A stretch of 8,267 bases of DNA, taken from Methanobacteriaceae archaeon UBA349 (GTDB taxonomy: Archaea; Methanobacteriota; Methanobacteria; Methanobacteriales; Methanobacteriaceae). Positions 1 through 8,100 of the stretch are shown here, in pieces. The stretch's first letter is position 1. The number at the start of each line of letters is the position of its first letter. The stretch lies in assembly GCA_002509745.1 (NCBI GenBank), contig DAWK01000042.1, positions 1 through 8,267 on the forward strand. The letters run 5' to 3'. The position numbers were made by a program, and so were the translations under genes. The notes below the pieces were generated by a model that saw only the letters and a program-made list of their open reading frames with translations, was not told where the DNA came from and did no database searches.

Positions 1-318
1 GGTTTATTTGCAAAAATTAAGCACATGCCGGTGGATGCTATTGAAACCATGAATTCTCGTTATATTTTTGGATATTCTAACTGGCGGGCCAAAAAACTCT
101 CCATTGAAAAAAACATACCTGAAATTGGGGCTAGCGACTCGCATTTTGTAGGTGCGGTGGGAAGTTGTGTGACTGATGTAGACGCTGATTTTTCGGTGGA
201 AAGTATTTTAAAATCCATAAAAGCTGGAAAAACCACAGCTTATGGTGATAGAACTCCACTTCCTTTGATACTCAAAGAAGTTATCAATAAAAAAATTAAG
301 CGTGTTTACGAATATTAA
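1..318 (+). CDS. PHP-domain metal-dependent phosphoesterase, C-terminal part (5' end outside window)
   Basis: The frame is open from the first base and ends at TAA 316-318, so only the last 105 residues are present. An internal ATG at 25 is not the start, because coding continues upstream of it. The fragment carries the C-terminal signature of PHP phosphoesterases: a VDAIETMNSR stretch (residues 11-20 of the fragment) and a GASDSH motif (43-48), whose Asp46 and His48 match the late metal-binding residues of PHP active sites. A short region of the PHP-associated C-terminal type follows (FSVESILKSIKAGKTTAYG, about 64-82). The family is expected to be cytosolic and to hydrolyse phosphoesters with bound divalent metals. 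The substrate of this member is unknown, and the N-terminal HxH metal motif that would confirm activity lies outside the window. The next gene begins 340 bp downstream, so co-transcription is unlikely. Confidence 0.8.
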   Translation, partial: GLFAKIKHMPVDAIETMNSRYIFGYSNWRAKKLSIEKNIPEIGASDSHFVGAVGSCVTDVDADFSVESILKSIKAGKTTAYGDRTPLPLILKEVINKKIKRVYEY

Positions 319-324
319 ATATTT

Positions 325-349
325 ATAAAAAAGTCTTACTTTTTTATTT
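325..349 (+). terminator. Hairpin and T-rich terminator after the PHP gene
   Basis: A perfect 10-bp stem (arms 325-334 and 338-347, loop CTT) begins 7 bp after the stop codon. Its 3' arm is itself T-rich (six T in a row at 340-345) and T-rich sequence continues. Archaeal polymerase terminates mainly on U-tracts, so the T-run may matter more than the A/T-only hairpin. This is inferred from position and composition. Confidence 0.45.
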
Positions 350-486
350 ACTTATTGTGATGCTTTATTTAATATCAAATAAATCTAATATAAAATAATC
401 ACACTAAAATGGTTTAAAATTTAATTCAAGTCGAATTAACCTTTTAAATAATTATTTTTTTCTAATTTGATTCTTAAAAAAATTGA

Positions 487-521
487 TTATAAGTTCTAAA
501 TTATAAGTTATAAGTTATCAG
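487..521. repeat. Five imperfect tandem heptanucleotides, consensus TTATAAG
   Basis: Five 7-bp units lie head to tail: TTATAAG (487-493), TTCTAAA (494-500), TTATAAG (501-507), TTATAAG (508-514) and TTATCAG (515-521). Three are exact copies and two differ by one or two bases. The array lies about 140-170 bp upstream of the DUF63 start. It could be replication slippage in AT-rich DNA or a protein-binding array; the sequence alone does not decide. Confidence 0.55.
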
Positions 522-620
522 TTTTAACTCATAATAAAAAATAAGATTGAATTTCTAATTATTTAAACTCAGATTTTTATTATCATCATCTCATTGTTGT
601 ATTGGGATCGAATTTCAAGA

Positions 621-634
621 GATATTATTAAATG
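621..634 (+). promoter_or_regulatory. Possible TATA box for the DUF63 gene
   Basis: An AT-rich TATTATTAAA element at 623-632 lies about 27-36 bp upstream of the ATG at 659. Archaeal initiation about 25 bp downstream would fall within a few bases of that ATG. No Shine-Dalgarno-like sequence precedes the ATG, so the transcript could be leaderless or nearly so. This is weak because the surrounding DNA is AT-rich. Confidence 0.3.
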
Positions 635-658
635 TAAACAGTACAGATTAGATTAATT

Positions 659-1473
<815 letters not shown>

Positions 1474-1474
<1 letters not shown>

Positions 1475-1502
1475 ATAATAATTATTATTAATATATTTTT
1501 TT
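1474..1502 (+). terminator. Palindrome and T-run after the DUF63 gene
   Basis: A perfect 16-bp A/T palindrome (1474-1489) starts at the last base of the stop codon, and a run of seven T (1496-1502) follows. The T-run is the likelier archaeal termination signal. Confidence 0.45.
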
Positions 1503-1566
1503 CCAACTTCATTTTTTAGAAATATTTAACCATTCTCGGCAAATATTTTTATTAGATAAGGTCCTG

Positions 1567-1603
1567 AAATATAACTGTTTAAACGAAATTTTGTCCTAAT
1601 TTC
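1567..1603 (+). promoter_or_regulatory. Possible leuA promoter with an overlapping dyad
   Basis: AAATATAA at 1567-1574 could be a TATA box, placing initiation near 1597-1600. The dyad GAAATT-N7-AATTTC (1585-1590 and 1598-1603) would then overlap the start site, where a repressor could block transcription. A palindromic GTTTAAAC sits at 1577-1584. The resulting leader would be about 100 nt. All of this is pattern reading in AT-rich DNA and is weak. Confidence 0.25.
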
Positions 1604-1686
1604 ATTATTTCATTGGGATTAATGATTTATAGGATGAAAATCAGCAAATACAGGATCAGATTCTTTCTGAGCCTAGCCAAACCAAA

Positions 1687-1690
1687 GAGG
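1687..1690 (+). promoter_or_regulatory. leuA ribosome binding site (decides the start)
   Basis: GAGG at 1687-1690, within AAAGAGG, is 7 nt from the ATG at 1698 but only 1 nt from the ATG at 1692. Normal spacing favours 1698 as the start. Confidence 0.6.
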
Positions 1691-1697
1691 AATGTCT

Positions 1698-3215
1698 ATG
1701 TACATTGAGAAAGTAAAAAAAACCATGAATTTACCGGAAGAGGTAGTAATATTTGATACTACTTTAAGAGACGGTGAACAAACACCCGGTGTGGCCCTGA
1801 CCGTGGATGAGAAGATACGGATAGCTAAAAAGCTGGACCATTTAGGTGTGAAAACAATTGAGGTTGGATTCCCTGCGGCTTCTGAAGGAGAAAAAGAAGC
1901 AGCTCGTGAAATATTATCTCTGGGCCTGGATGCCCAGGTTTGTGGTTTGGCAAGAACTTTGAAAGGTGACCTGGATGCTGCAATAGATTGCGAAGTTGAT
2001 TATATTCATACATTTATTGGTACATCTCCTCTGCATAGAGAATTTAAGCTTAAAATGACTAAAGAAGATATTTTAAGTAAAGCAGTTGATGCTGTGGAAT
2101 ATATAAAAGACCATGGTATAGTGGCTGAATTTTCGGCAGAAGACGCTACCAGAACTGAATTTGAATACCTTTCTGAGATTTACCAAGCCGTGGATGAGGC
2201 CGGGGTTGATTTCATTAATGTACCCGATACGGTAGGGGTAATGATCCCAGGTTCTATGAACTGGCTGGTTAAAGAACTTAAAAAAACTATTAAGTCGAGT
2301 ATAAGTGTGCACTGTCATGACGATTTTGGACTGGCAGTTGCAAATTCGCTGGCTGCAGTGGAAGCTGGAGCAGAACAGGTACATGCTACTGTAAATGGTC
2401 TGGGTGAGAGGGCAGGCAATGCTTCTTTAGAAGAAGTAGTTATGGTCTTAATCGCTCGTTATGATTTCCCTTTAGATATCAAAACTCAGCAGCTAGTTAA
2501 TCTATCGGAATTTGTCTCCAGAATCACGGGGATAAAAATGCCACCTAACAAGGCTATTGTGGGAGAAAATGCGTTTGCTCATGAGTCTGGTATTCATGTG
2601 CATGGTATTCTGGAAAATGCAGAAACATATGAGCCTATTAGTCCTGAAATGGTTGGTCACACTCGCAAAATTGTTTTAGGAAAACATACTGGAGCCAATG
2701 CCCTTAGATCAAAATTAGATGAATATGGTATTGAAATGAATGAAGACCAGTTCTGCACGGTCTATGATCAGATTAAAACTCTTGGAGATAAGGGTAAAAA
2801 GGTTACTGATGCTGATTTAAAGGCCATTGCAGTGACTATTTTAGGTAAAGCCAAGGAAGAAATAGTTAAACTGGAAGGAATTGCCGTTATGACTGGGGAA
2901 AATGTAATGCCGACGGCTACAGTAAAGCTCAGCATACACGATGAAATCAAATCTGCTGCTAAAACAGGTGTGGGTCCGGTAGATGCTGCAATTAATGCTA
3001 TTCAGAGTTTAATGAGTGATACTCTGGACATTGAACTTCAAGAGTATCATATAGATGCTATAACTGGTGGAACTAATGCTCTCGCTGAAGTATTTGTCAT
3101 AATGAGTGATACTGATGGAAATAATGCTACTGGACGCTCAACCAGAGACGATGTGGTCATGGCCAGTGTAGAAGCAGTTTTAGATTCAATAAACAAAATT
3201 TTGATGGTTAGGTAG
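1698..3215 (+). CDS. leuA: 2-isopropylmalate synthase
   Basis: Condenses acetyl-CoA with 2-oxoisovalerate to 2-isopropylmalate, the first committed step of leucine synthesis in the cytosol. In numbering from the upstream ATG at 1692 (507 residues; 505 from 1698), the HMGL-like TIM barrel starts with [10 protein letters not shown] (21-30) and carries the metal histidines of VHCHDD (206-211), NGLGERAGN (235-243) and the HESGIH motif (297-302). An allosteric LeuA dimer domain follows from about 385 to the end, with [12 protein letters not shown] (426-437) and [19 protein letters not shown] (481-499). Length matches full LeuA enzymes; AksA homocitrate synthases are near 400 residues and lack this domain. 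The main alternative is citramalate synthase CimA, which has the same architecture. IEVGFP (56-61), CGLARTL (84-90) and [10 protein letters not shown] (106-115) look like LeuA rather than CimA, but specificity is inferred. The C-terminal domain suggests leucine feedback inhibition. The gene stands alone, without leuB, leuC or leuD beside it. Confidence 0.88.
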   Translation: MYIEKVKKTMNLPEEVVIFDTTLRDGEQTPGVALTVDEKIRIAKKLDHLGVKTIEVGFPAASEGEKEAAREILSLGLDAQVCGLARTLKGDLDAAIDCEVDYIHTFIGTSPLHREFKLKMTKEDILSKAVDAVEYIKDHGIVAEFSAEDATRTEFEYLSEIYQAVDEAGVDFINVPDTVGVMIPGSMNWLVKELKKTIKSSISVHCHDDFGLAVANSLAAVEAGAEQVHATVNGLGERAGNASLEEVVMVLIARYDFPLDIKTQQLVNLSEFVSRITGIKMPPNKAIVGENAFAHESGIHVHGILENAETYEPISPEMVGHTRKIVLGKHTGANALRSKLDEYGIEMNEDQFCTVYDQIKTLGDKGKKVTDADLKAIAVTILGKAKEEIVKLEGIAVMTGENVMPTATVKLSIHDEIKSAAKTGVGPVDAAINAIQSLMSDTLDIELQEYHIDAITGGTNALAEVFVIMSDTDGNNATGRSTRDDVVMASVEAVLDSINKILMVR

Positions 3216-3281
3216 AATTCTGAAATTAAAATAGTTTTTCAAACGCTTAAATTATTAAATTTTTTATTAAATACTTAAATT

Positions 3282-3313
3282 TATTTTTATTTTTTTTTTT
3301 AGCTATTTTTTAG
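3282..3313 (+). terminator. T-tract terminator after leuA
   Basis: A run of eleven T (3290-3300) is preceded by five T (3284-3288) and followed shortly by TTTTTT. No strong hairpin is needed, because archaeal polymerase can terminate at such U-tracts. It lies about 75 bp beyond the leuA stop. Confidence 0.5.
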
Positions 3314-3447
3314 TGTTCTGTTTATCTTTTGATTTTATAATTCTAAAATAAAAGTAAAAAAACAGATATATTTTATATGATTAAAACATAAATAATTAGT
3401 AATAAATTTTCTATTATCAAATAAAGATATTTAAGTCAATTTTTAAT

Positions 3448-3459
3448 TGTATAAAATGT
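3448..3459 (+). promoter_or_regulatory. Possible TATA box for the receiver-PAS gene
   Basis: TATAAAA at 3450-3456 would place initiation near 3478-3482, giving a leader of about 15 nt that just includes GGGGAG (3483-3488). Other AT-rich stretches nearby could serve instead. Confidence 0.25.
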
Positions 3460-3495
3460 AATAAACATTTATAGGTGCAATTGGGGAGATAAAAA

Positions 3496-4257
3496 ATGGC
3501 CAGTGCCAAAATATTGGTTGTAGAAGATGAAAGTATAACTGCAGATGACATCAGTGAAGGACTTGTAGAATTAGGCTATGATGTTCTAGCAGCGGTTTCA
3601 ACTGGGGAGGAAGCAATTAAAAAAGCAGAAGAGCTTTCACCAGATATAATTATCATGGATATCCGTTTAAAAGGTAAAATGGACGGTATTGAAGCCGCAC
3701 AAGAAATTAGGCGCAGATTTGGGATTCCAGTTATTTATTTAACTGCTTATAGTGATGAAAGTACAGTGGAAAGAGCTAAAATAACAGAACCTTCGGGGTA
3801 TATTCTTAAAGGAGATTCAAGTTTCTTAAGCAAGCCCTTTGATGATAGTGACCTCCATACTGCAATTGAAATTACACTTTACAAACATAAAATGGAATTG
3901 CGCCTTATAAAAAACCAGCAGCAGATGGAAAATATATTAAGAAATGTTTCTGACGCAATTATATCTACTGACTCGAAAAGACAAGTAAGATTGATAAACT
4001 CTAAAGCAGAAGACATCACTGGATGGTTAAAAGAGGATGCAATTGGAATGGATCTCATGAAGGTTTTAAATCCCATCAGTGGCCAATTAGGCCTTTTAGA
4101 TACGGAAGATATTTCTATGGCCCGCCCATTAGAATTTTCAGATGAACTAATTAGAACTAAGGCTGGGGTAAAAATAAAAATTAGTGGAACTTTAAATCCG
4201 TCTAAAGATCTAAATGGAAAAATTGATGGATGGGTAATTGTATTCAATGGCCTTTAG
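3496..4257 (+). CDS. Response regulator receiver-PAS protein (orphan)
   Basis: A cytosolic two-component signalling protein of 253 residues. The receiver domain spans about 4-128: acidic pocket E10-D11-E12, phospho-acceptor Asp55 (IIIMDIRLKG), Thr83 in YLTAYSDES, and Lys113 of KPF. A helix (about 128-148) leads to a PAS domain (about 143-252) with the typical NVSDAIISTDSKRQVRLINSKAE-type start. The protein stops at VIVFNGL, just where PAS domains of this kind normally run into a histidine kinase, so it has sensor and receiver modules but no kinase or DNA-binding output. Oddly, where relatives as I know them read GYILKPF, this one reads GYILK, then GDSSFLSK, then PF: an apparent in-frame insertion of eight residues (3811-3834) at the conserved Lys-Pro. 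Ribosome binding site GGGGAG (3483-3488) is 7 nt from the ATG, supporting the start. No partner kinase is adjacent; signal and target are unknown. Confidence 0.88.
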   Translation: MASAKILVVEDESITADDISEGLVELGYDVLAAVSTGEEAIKKAEELSPDIIIMDIRLKGKMDGIEAAQEIRRRFGIPVIYLTAYSDESTVERAKITEPSGYILKGDSSFLSKPFDDSDLHTAIEITLYKHKMELRLIKNQQQMENILRNVSDAIISTDSKRQVRLINSKAEDITGWLKEDAIGMDLMKVLNPISGQLGLLDTEDISMARPLEFSDELIRTKAGVKIKISGTLNPSKDLNGKIDGWVIVFNGL

Positions 4258-4271
4258 TTCATTCATCCTTC

Positions 4272-4329
4272 TTAAATTAATTTAATGTTTTAATTAATTT
4301 AAATGGCCATTTTAATCTATTTTTTTTTT
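4272..4329 (+). terminator. Terminator after the receiver-PAS gene
   Basis: A perfect 11-bp stem (4272-4282 and 4292-4302, loop 9 nt) is followed by the 12-bp palindrome AAATGGCCATTT (4301-4312) and a run of ten T (4320-4329). The arrangement begins 14 bp past the stop codon. Confidence 0.6.
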
Positions 4330-4470
4330 AAATGTTTAATATGAATACATTCTGAAATCAGATTTTCACATGATAAATAGAATTAAAATCATTTTATTTC
4401 AGTATTTGACTCCCAATACTGCTTTTTAAACAAGATTTTCTGTATTATTCTTTTTTGCAAGGATATCACA

Positions 4471-4486
4471 AAATATATATAATAAT
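4471..4486 (+). promoter_or_regulatory. TATA box of albA
   Basis: AAATATATATAATAA at 4471-4485 is a good archaeal TATA element and is preceded by A-rich sequence that could act as a BRE. Initiation about 25 bp downstream gives a start near 4503-4508 and a leader of about 25 nt containing the ribosome binding site. This is the best promoter candidate in the window. Confidence 0.55.
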
Positions 4487-4517
4487 GGGTTACTGAAAGA
4501 ATAATAGTCATTCTTTC

Positions 4518-4523
4518 GGAGGT
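4518..4523 (+). promoter_or_regulatory. albA ribosome binding site (decides the start)
   Basis: GGAGGT is a near-perfect Shine-Dalgarno sequence. It is 7 nt from ATG 4531 and 4 nt from GTG 4528, so the ATG is preferred. Confidence 0.75.
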
Positions 4524-4530
4524 TAAAGTG

Positions 4531-4809
4531 ATGTCAGAGGAAAATGTTGTATACATTGGAAACAAACCCGTAATGAACTATGTCTTAGCAGTTGTAACCC
4601 AGATGAATGGTGGAAGTAATGAAGTGGTTCTGAAAGCTAGAGGAAGAGCCATTAGTCGCGCCGTGGACGTTGCTGAGATAGTAAGAAACAGGTTTATAAC
4701 AGACATAGATGTTCAGAATATTGACATAAGCACCGAGGAAATCATTGGTAACGAGGGAACAGCCACTAATGTTTCGGCTATTGAGATACTACTTCAAAAA
4801 GATAATTAA
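4531..4809 (+). CDS. albA: DNA/RNA-binding protein Alba
   Basis: Alba is a small basic dimeric chromatin protein that coats archaeal DNA and also binds RNA. At 92 residues this is full length. Visible hallmarks are [20 protein letters not shown] (6-25) with the nucleic-acid-binding loop at 10-14, [21 protein letters not shown] (35-55) forming the central helix, and the closing strand [10 protein letters not shown] (81-90). Compared with Sulfolobus Alba (loop GKKPV), the Lys16 position, known there as an acetylation site, is Asn11 here, while Lys17 is kept as Lys12. This is common in euryarchaeal members as I recall them. The upstream GTG at 4528 is less likely to be the start, because GGAGGT is better spaced for the ATG. 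A strong TATA box, strong ribosome binding site and adjacent hairpin terminator suggest a highly expressed single-gene unit. Confidence 0.95.
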   Translation: MSEENVVYIGNKPVMNYVLAVVTQMNGGSNEVVLKARGRAISRAVDVAEIVRNRFITDIDVQNIDISTEEIIGNEGTATNVSAIEILLQKDN

Positions 4810-4843
4810 ATATACTATAGTATTTTATTTTAGAATTATTCCT

Positions 4844-4880
4844 TTGAAACCTTTAGGTTTCAATTTTATTGATTTTTTAA
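4844..4880 (+). terminator. Hairpin terminator of albA
   Basis: TTGAAACC (4844-4851) pairs perfectly with GGTTTCAA (4856-4863) around a TTTA loop, and T-rich sequence follows, including six T at 4873-4878. With three G-C pairs it is the most stable terminator-like hairpin among the spacers. A 12-bp palindrome ATACTATAGTAT (4812-4823) lies between it and the stop codon. Confidence 0.65.
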
Positions 4881-5020
4881 ATCCAGAATTAGCTTGCAAT
4901 AACTTTTTTGATGAAGAATAGCTTCATTTTAAATTCAACTTTTTTAAATATTCTTAATTCATGTTTTCAGGTCAATTGAACTCTAAATCCACAATAGTGG
5001 CATCAAAAATCGTATTCAAC

Positions 5021-5056
5021 CCTAAAAATACAAAAAATCCTAAAAATAAAGAAAAT
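5021..5056. repeat. Tandem 18-bp direct repeat, two copies
   Basis: Units at 5021-5038 and 5039-5056 both begin CCTAAAAATA and differ at only two of 18 positions. They lie in the 3' flank of the adhesin gene. Slippage in A-rich DNA is the simplest explanation. Confidence 0.6.
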
Positions 5057-5170
5057 AACCAATAAAAAAACTTAAAATTTCACAAAATCTAAGGCCTAAA
5101 AAATTAATTTCAAAACTGATTTTAAAATATATAATTCCAAGAATATGTTTAAAACTTGTTAAATTGAACC

Positions 5171-5189
5171 AAAAAAGAAAAAAAGAAAT
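5171..5189 (-). terminator. T-rich terminator of the adhesin gene
   Basis: Read on the - strand, the bases just after the stop codon form a pyrimidine tract with runs of four, seven and six T separated by single C (or A) interruptions. No stable hairpin is apparent. Such U-rich tracts suffice for archaeal termination. Confidence 0.5.
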
Positions 5190-5196
5190 GGGGAAA

Positions 5197-8100
5197 TTAT
5201 TTTATTTTAGATACTAATAATCCACTTAAAATCATTAATATTGCCATTATTAAGTAGTTTATTGGTGTACCAGTATTCTGCATGGTTATTGTGTTGCTTG
5301 CTGCGTTTACTTGCGCGGGATTTTTAGCGTTTATTGTGATCGGTGTTATTTCTTGTGTATCTCCGTTGTAGGTGGCTGTGGCTATTGATAAACTGAAGAG
5401 ATACGCACCTGCTTTTGTGAGATTTCCAGTAACATATAGATATGGATCACCCACTACAAGGGTTGTGAAGGTCCAAGTTATGGTTCTTGTTTTTTCGTTG
5501 TAGGTCCAATTTCCATCACCATTGACATTGGATATTTCAAAGCTTTCTGGTAATGGAATAGTTATTGTAACATTATCTGCAGGGTCTGGTCCATTGTTTC
5601 CGAGTTTGTAAGTCAGGGTGAATGTTTCACCAATCTTTGGATCCTTTTTACTGCTTGTTACCACAACGTAGACACTGGATTGGGGAATTTTGAGTGTTCC
5701 TGTGACATTAGAACTTGCATACTGGTTATCCGCGGCAAATACTGCATCAACAGTGTATTTTCCACCTACAATATCTATGTAGTACGTTAAGGTGGCCACA
5801 CCATTAGTATCAGTAGTAGCATTACCCACAACTATACTGTTAACTTTGAAAGTCACGTTTTTACCGCTGATAGCCAAATTATGGGCAGTGTCAGTTAAAA
5901 CTGCTTTCAAAGTCACATTTGTGCCTTTATTTCCCGTTACATTGTCAATGGTTAAATTGGTTGGTGTTGCATTCACAATTAGATTATTTGTTCTGGTGCT
6001 GGCTGCATATTGTGTGGTTGCGTTGAAGGTTGCGTTTATGGTGTAGGTTCCAACGTTTTCTGCGATGTTGTAGTTGTAGGTTGCAATACCGTTGACATCA
6101 GTTGTTCCGTAGCCTACGTAGACTCCGTTCACGTAGAAGTCAAGTTTCTCAGCCACAACTGCTCTGTCATGGGCTGCGTCCCATAGTGTTGCTGTTAGTG
6201 TTGTTTTGTCTCCTTTGTAGCCTGAAGCTACATCAATGGTTAAATTGGTTGGTGTTGCGTTCACAATTAGATTATTTGTTCCGTTACTGGGTTCGTATTG
6301 TGTGGTTGCGTTGAAGGTTGCGTTTATGGTGTAGGTTCCAACGTTTTGTATGATGTTGTAGTTGCAGGTTGCCAATCCATTGTTATCAGTGGTGCCCTGG
6401 CCTACGTTATCACCGTTTACGTAGAAGTCAACTTTTTCATTCACAACTGCTCTGGCATGGGCTGTGTCCCATAGTGTTGCTGTTAGTGTTGTGGTGTCTC
6501 CTTTGTAGCCCGAAACAGTGCTGACAGTTAAACTGGTTACTGTTCCCTCCACAAGAACTGACTTACTGAGTGAAAAACCATCCACAGTCGCGGTTATTGT
6601 GCTCAAACCGTACTTCGTAGGAGTAAATATTGTTGTAACTATTGTACTGCCTATGGTTCTATTTAATGGGTTGAAGTTTCCTGAATTATTGACTGTAAAT
6701 CTGACAGTTCCATCTGGCAGTGTTCCGCTTGGAATAAAGCCGTTGGAGTTGTACCTCATATCTGCAGTTGCGGTTGAAGTACTTAGTAGACCCACCAAAG
6801 TGGTAGGAGACGCACTCCATCTAAGTACGATCCATGGATCAGCATCAACATTATTGTTTACCCTTACGGCTGCAATTGGATTGGTTCCATTGAAGTTGTC
6901 ACCCCACCAGTTGTTTTCTGCATCTATGGCTCCACTGGCAGAGTACACATCGTAGTTTCCTATATTCTCAAATATGCGGTTGAAGTGCATTACACCACTA
7001 TCTAAATTTCTGTTATTCCATACAACACTACCCTGTCCTGTTGCACTATTATCTGTGAATATACAGTCAGTTATAGTAAAAGGACCTGTTAATGACTGAG
7101 TATTGTAATTAGCCCAGATAACTCCACCATTTCCACCAGATGATGTTGCACGGTTACCCGTGAAGTTGCTGTTTGTGATGATCAGGTTCTTACCTAAATG
7201 GGAAATTGCCCCACCGTAACTTGCACTGTTATTGGTAAAATTACAGCTGTTGATGGTCAGGATACCATAGTTCTCAATACCAGCTCCAAAACCTGCAGTG
7301 TTGTTTGTGAAGTTACTACTTGTTACTGTGCAAATACCATTACCTGTGTTCCATATTGCACCACTTTCTGCATGGTTTTTGGTAAATGTACAGTTGACTA
7401 TTTGTGTGACGTTGTTGCTCCATATGGCAGCGCCGTCGTAACTTGCATTGTTGGCTGTGAATGTACAGTTAATCACATCCATCACACCTGTGGTACCGAT
7501 GGCACCTCCACCATAACCCCAGTTAGTATTAGTTGCTAGGTTACCTGTTAAATTTGAATTAATAACTTTTAAATAACCTTTACTGCCCCATATGGCTCCA
7601 CCTTCTTTTGAAGTGTTATTCAGGAAATTACTACTTGTTACTGTGCATGTACCATGATTGTAGATGGCTCCACCGAAACCTGTTGATGTGTTATTTTCGA
7701 AGTTGCAATCAGTAACAGTTAATGTACCGTAGATTTCGATGGCTCCACCATAGTAATAATTTACACTATTGTTTGTGAAATTACTGCCAGTTATATTAAT
7801 AATAGAAGTGCCCCAACTGCCTATAGCACCTGCATTGACTTGTGCACTGTTACTTGTGAAAGTACAGTTGATCACGGTCAACACATTTGGATCGAGGGAT
7901 GTACCTTCACTTTTGATGGCTCCACCACTTCCACGATAGACCCAGTTGTCTGTGAAGCTGCTGTTACTAAATTTAGAAGTACTCCTCACACTGTAGATAG
8001 CACCACCTTCTCCACGCAATGCATTTTGGCCTGTGAAAATACAGTTATCCACAGTCAGATCACCGAGTTGAGTATAAATTGCACCACCACTCCCCTGACC

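Larger units (their letters stand above)
319..658. other. AT-rich intergenic region (340 bp) with dyad and heptad array
   Basis: No coding frame is supported here. Besides the terminator at 325-349, it contains a dyad TTAATTC-N5-GAATTAA (421-427 and 433-439), a heptanucleotide array (487-521) and the likely promoter of the DUF63 gene. Composition is almost entirely A and T, so short symmetric motifs can arise by chance. Confidence 0.6.
3216..3495. other. AT-rich intergenic region (280 bp) between leuA and the receiver-PAS gene
   Basis: No coding frame is supported. The region holds the T-tracts that probably end leuA transcription and, near its right end, a possible promoter and the ribosome binding site GGGGAG of the next gene. 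Nothing else distinct is visible. Confidence 0.55.
4258..4527. other. AT-rich intergenic region (270 bp) between the receiver-PAS gene and albA
   Basis: I looked for leftover kinase coding sequence after the PAS stop and saw none: the region is AT-rich with frequent stops. It contains a hairpin-plus-T-run terminator (4272-4329) and the albA promoter (around 4471-4486). Confidence 0.55.
4810..5196. other. Convergent intergenic region (387 bp) between albA and the adhesin gene
   Basis: No gene is supported on either strand. The left part is T-rich on the + strand (3' side of albA), with the terminator hairpin and a smaller hairpin ATGAAG-N5-CTTCAT (4911-4916 and 4922-4927). From about 5020 the + strand becomes strongly A-rich, meaning T-rich for the adhesin transcript on the - strand. 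It also contains a tandem 18-bp repeat (5021-5056). Confidence 0.6.

Noticed and set aside
2073..2384. Antisense open frame within leuA (others at 1825-2013 and 2768-2950)
   Set aside because: leuA is a clear conserved enzyme on the other strand. The antisense translations match no family I know and lack supporting start signals.
3879..4247. Antisense 122-codon frame opposite the PAS domain
   Set aside because: It is a shadow of the PAS coding sequence, with no family resemblance.
4528..4530. GTG as the albA start
   Set aside because: The GGAGGT site is only 4 nt away but 7 nt from the following ATG, and Alba proteins commonly begin as Met-Ser-Glu-type sequences at this point.
4911..4931. 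Second hairpin ATGAAG-N5-CTTCAT as an independent terminator or small RNA
   Set aside because: The stem is only 6 bp with a weak T-run and no promoter. It may be a backup terminator but cannot be supported on its own.
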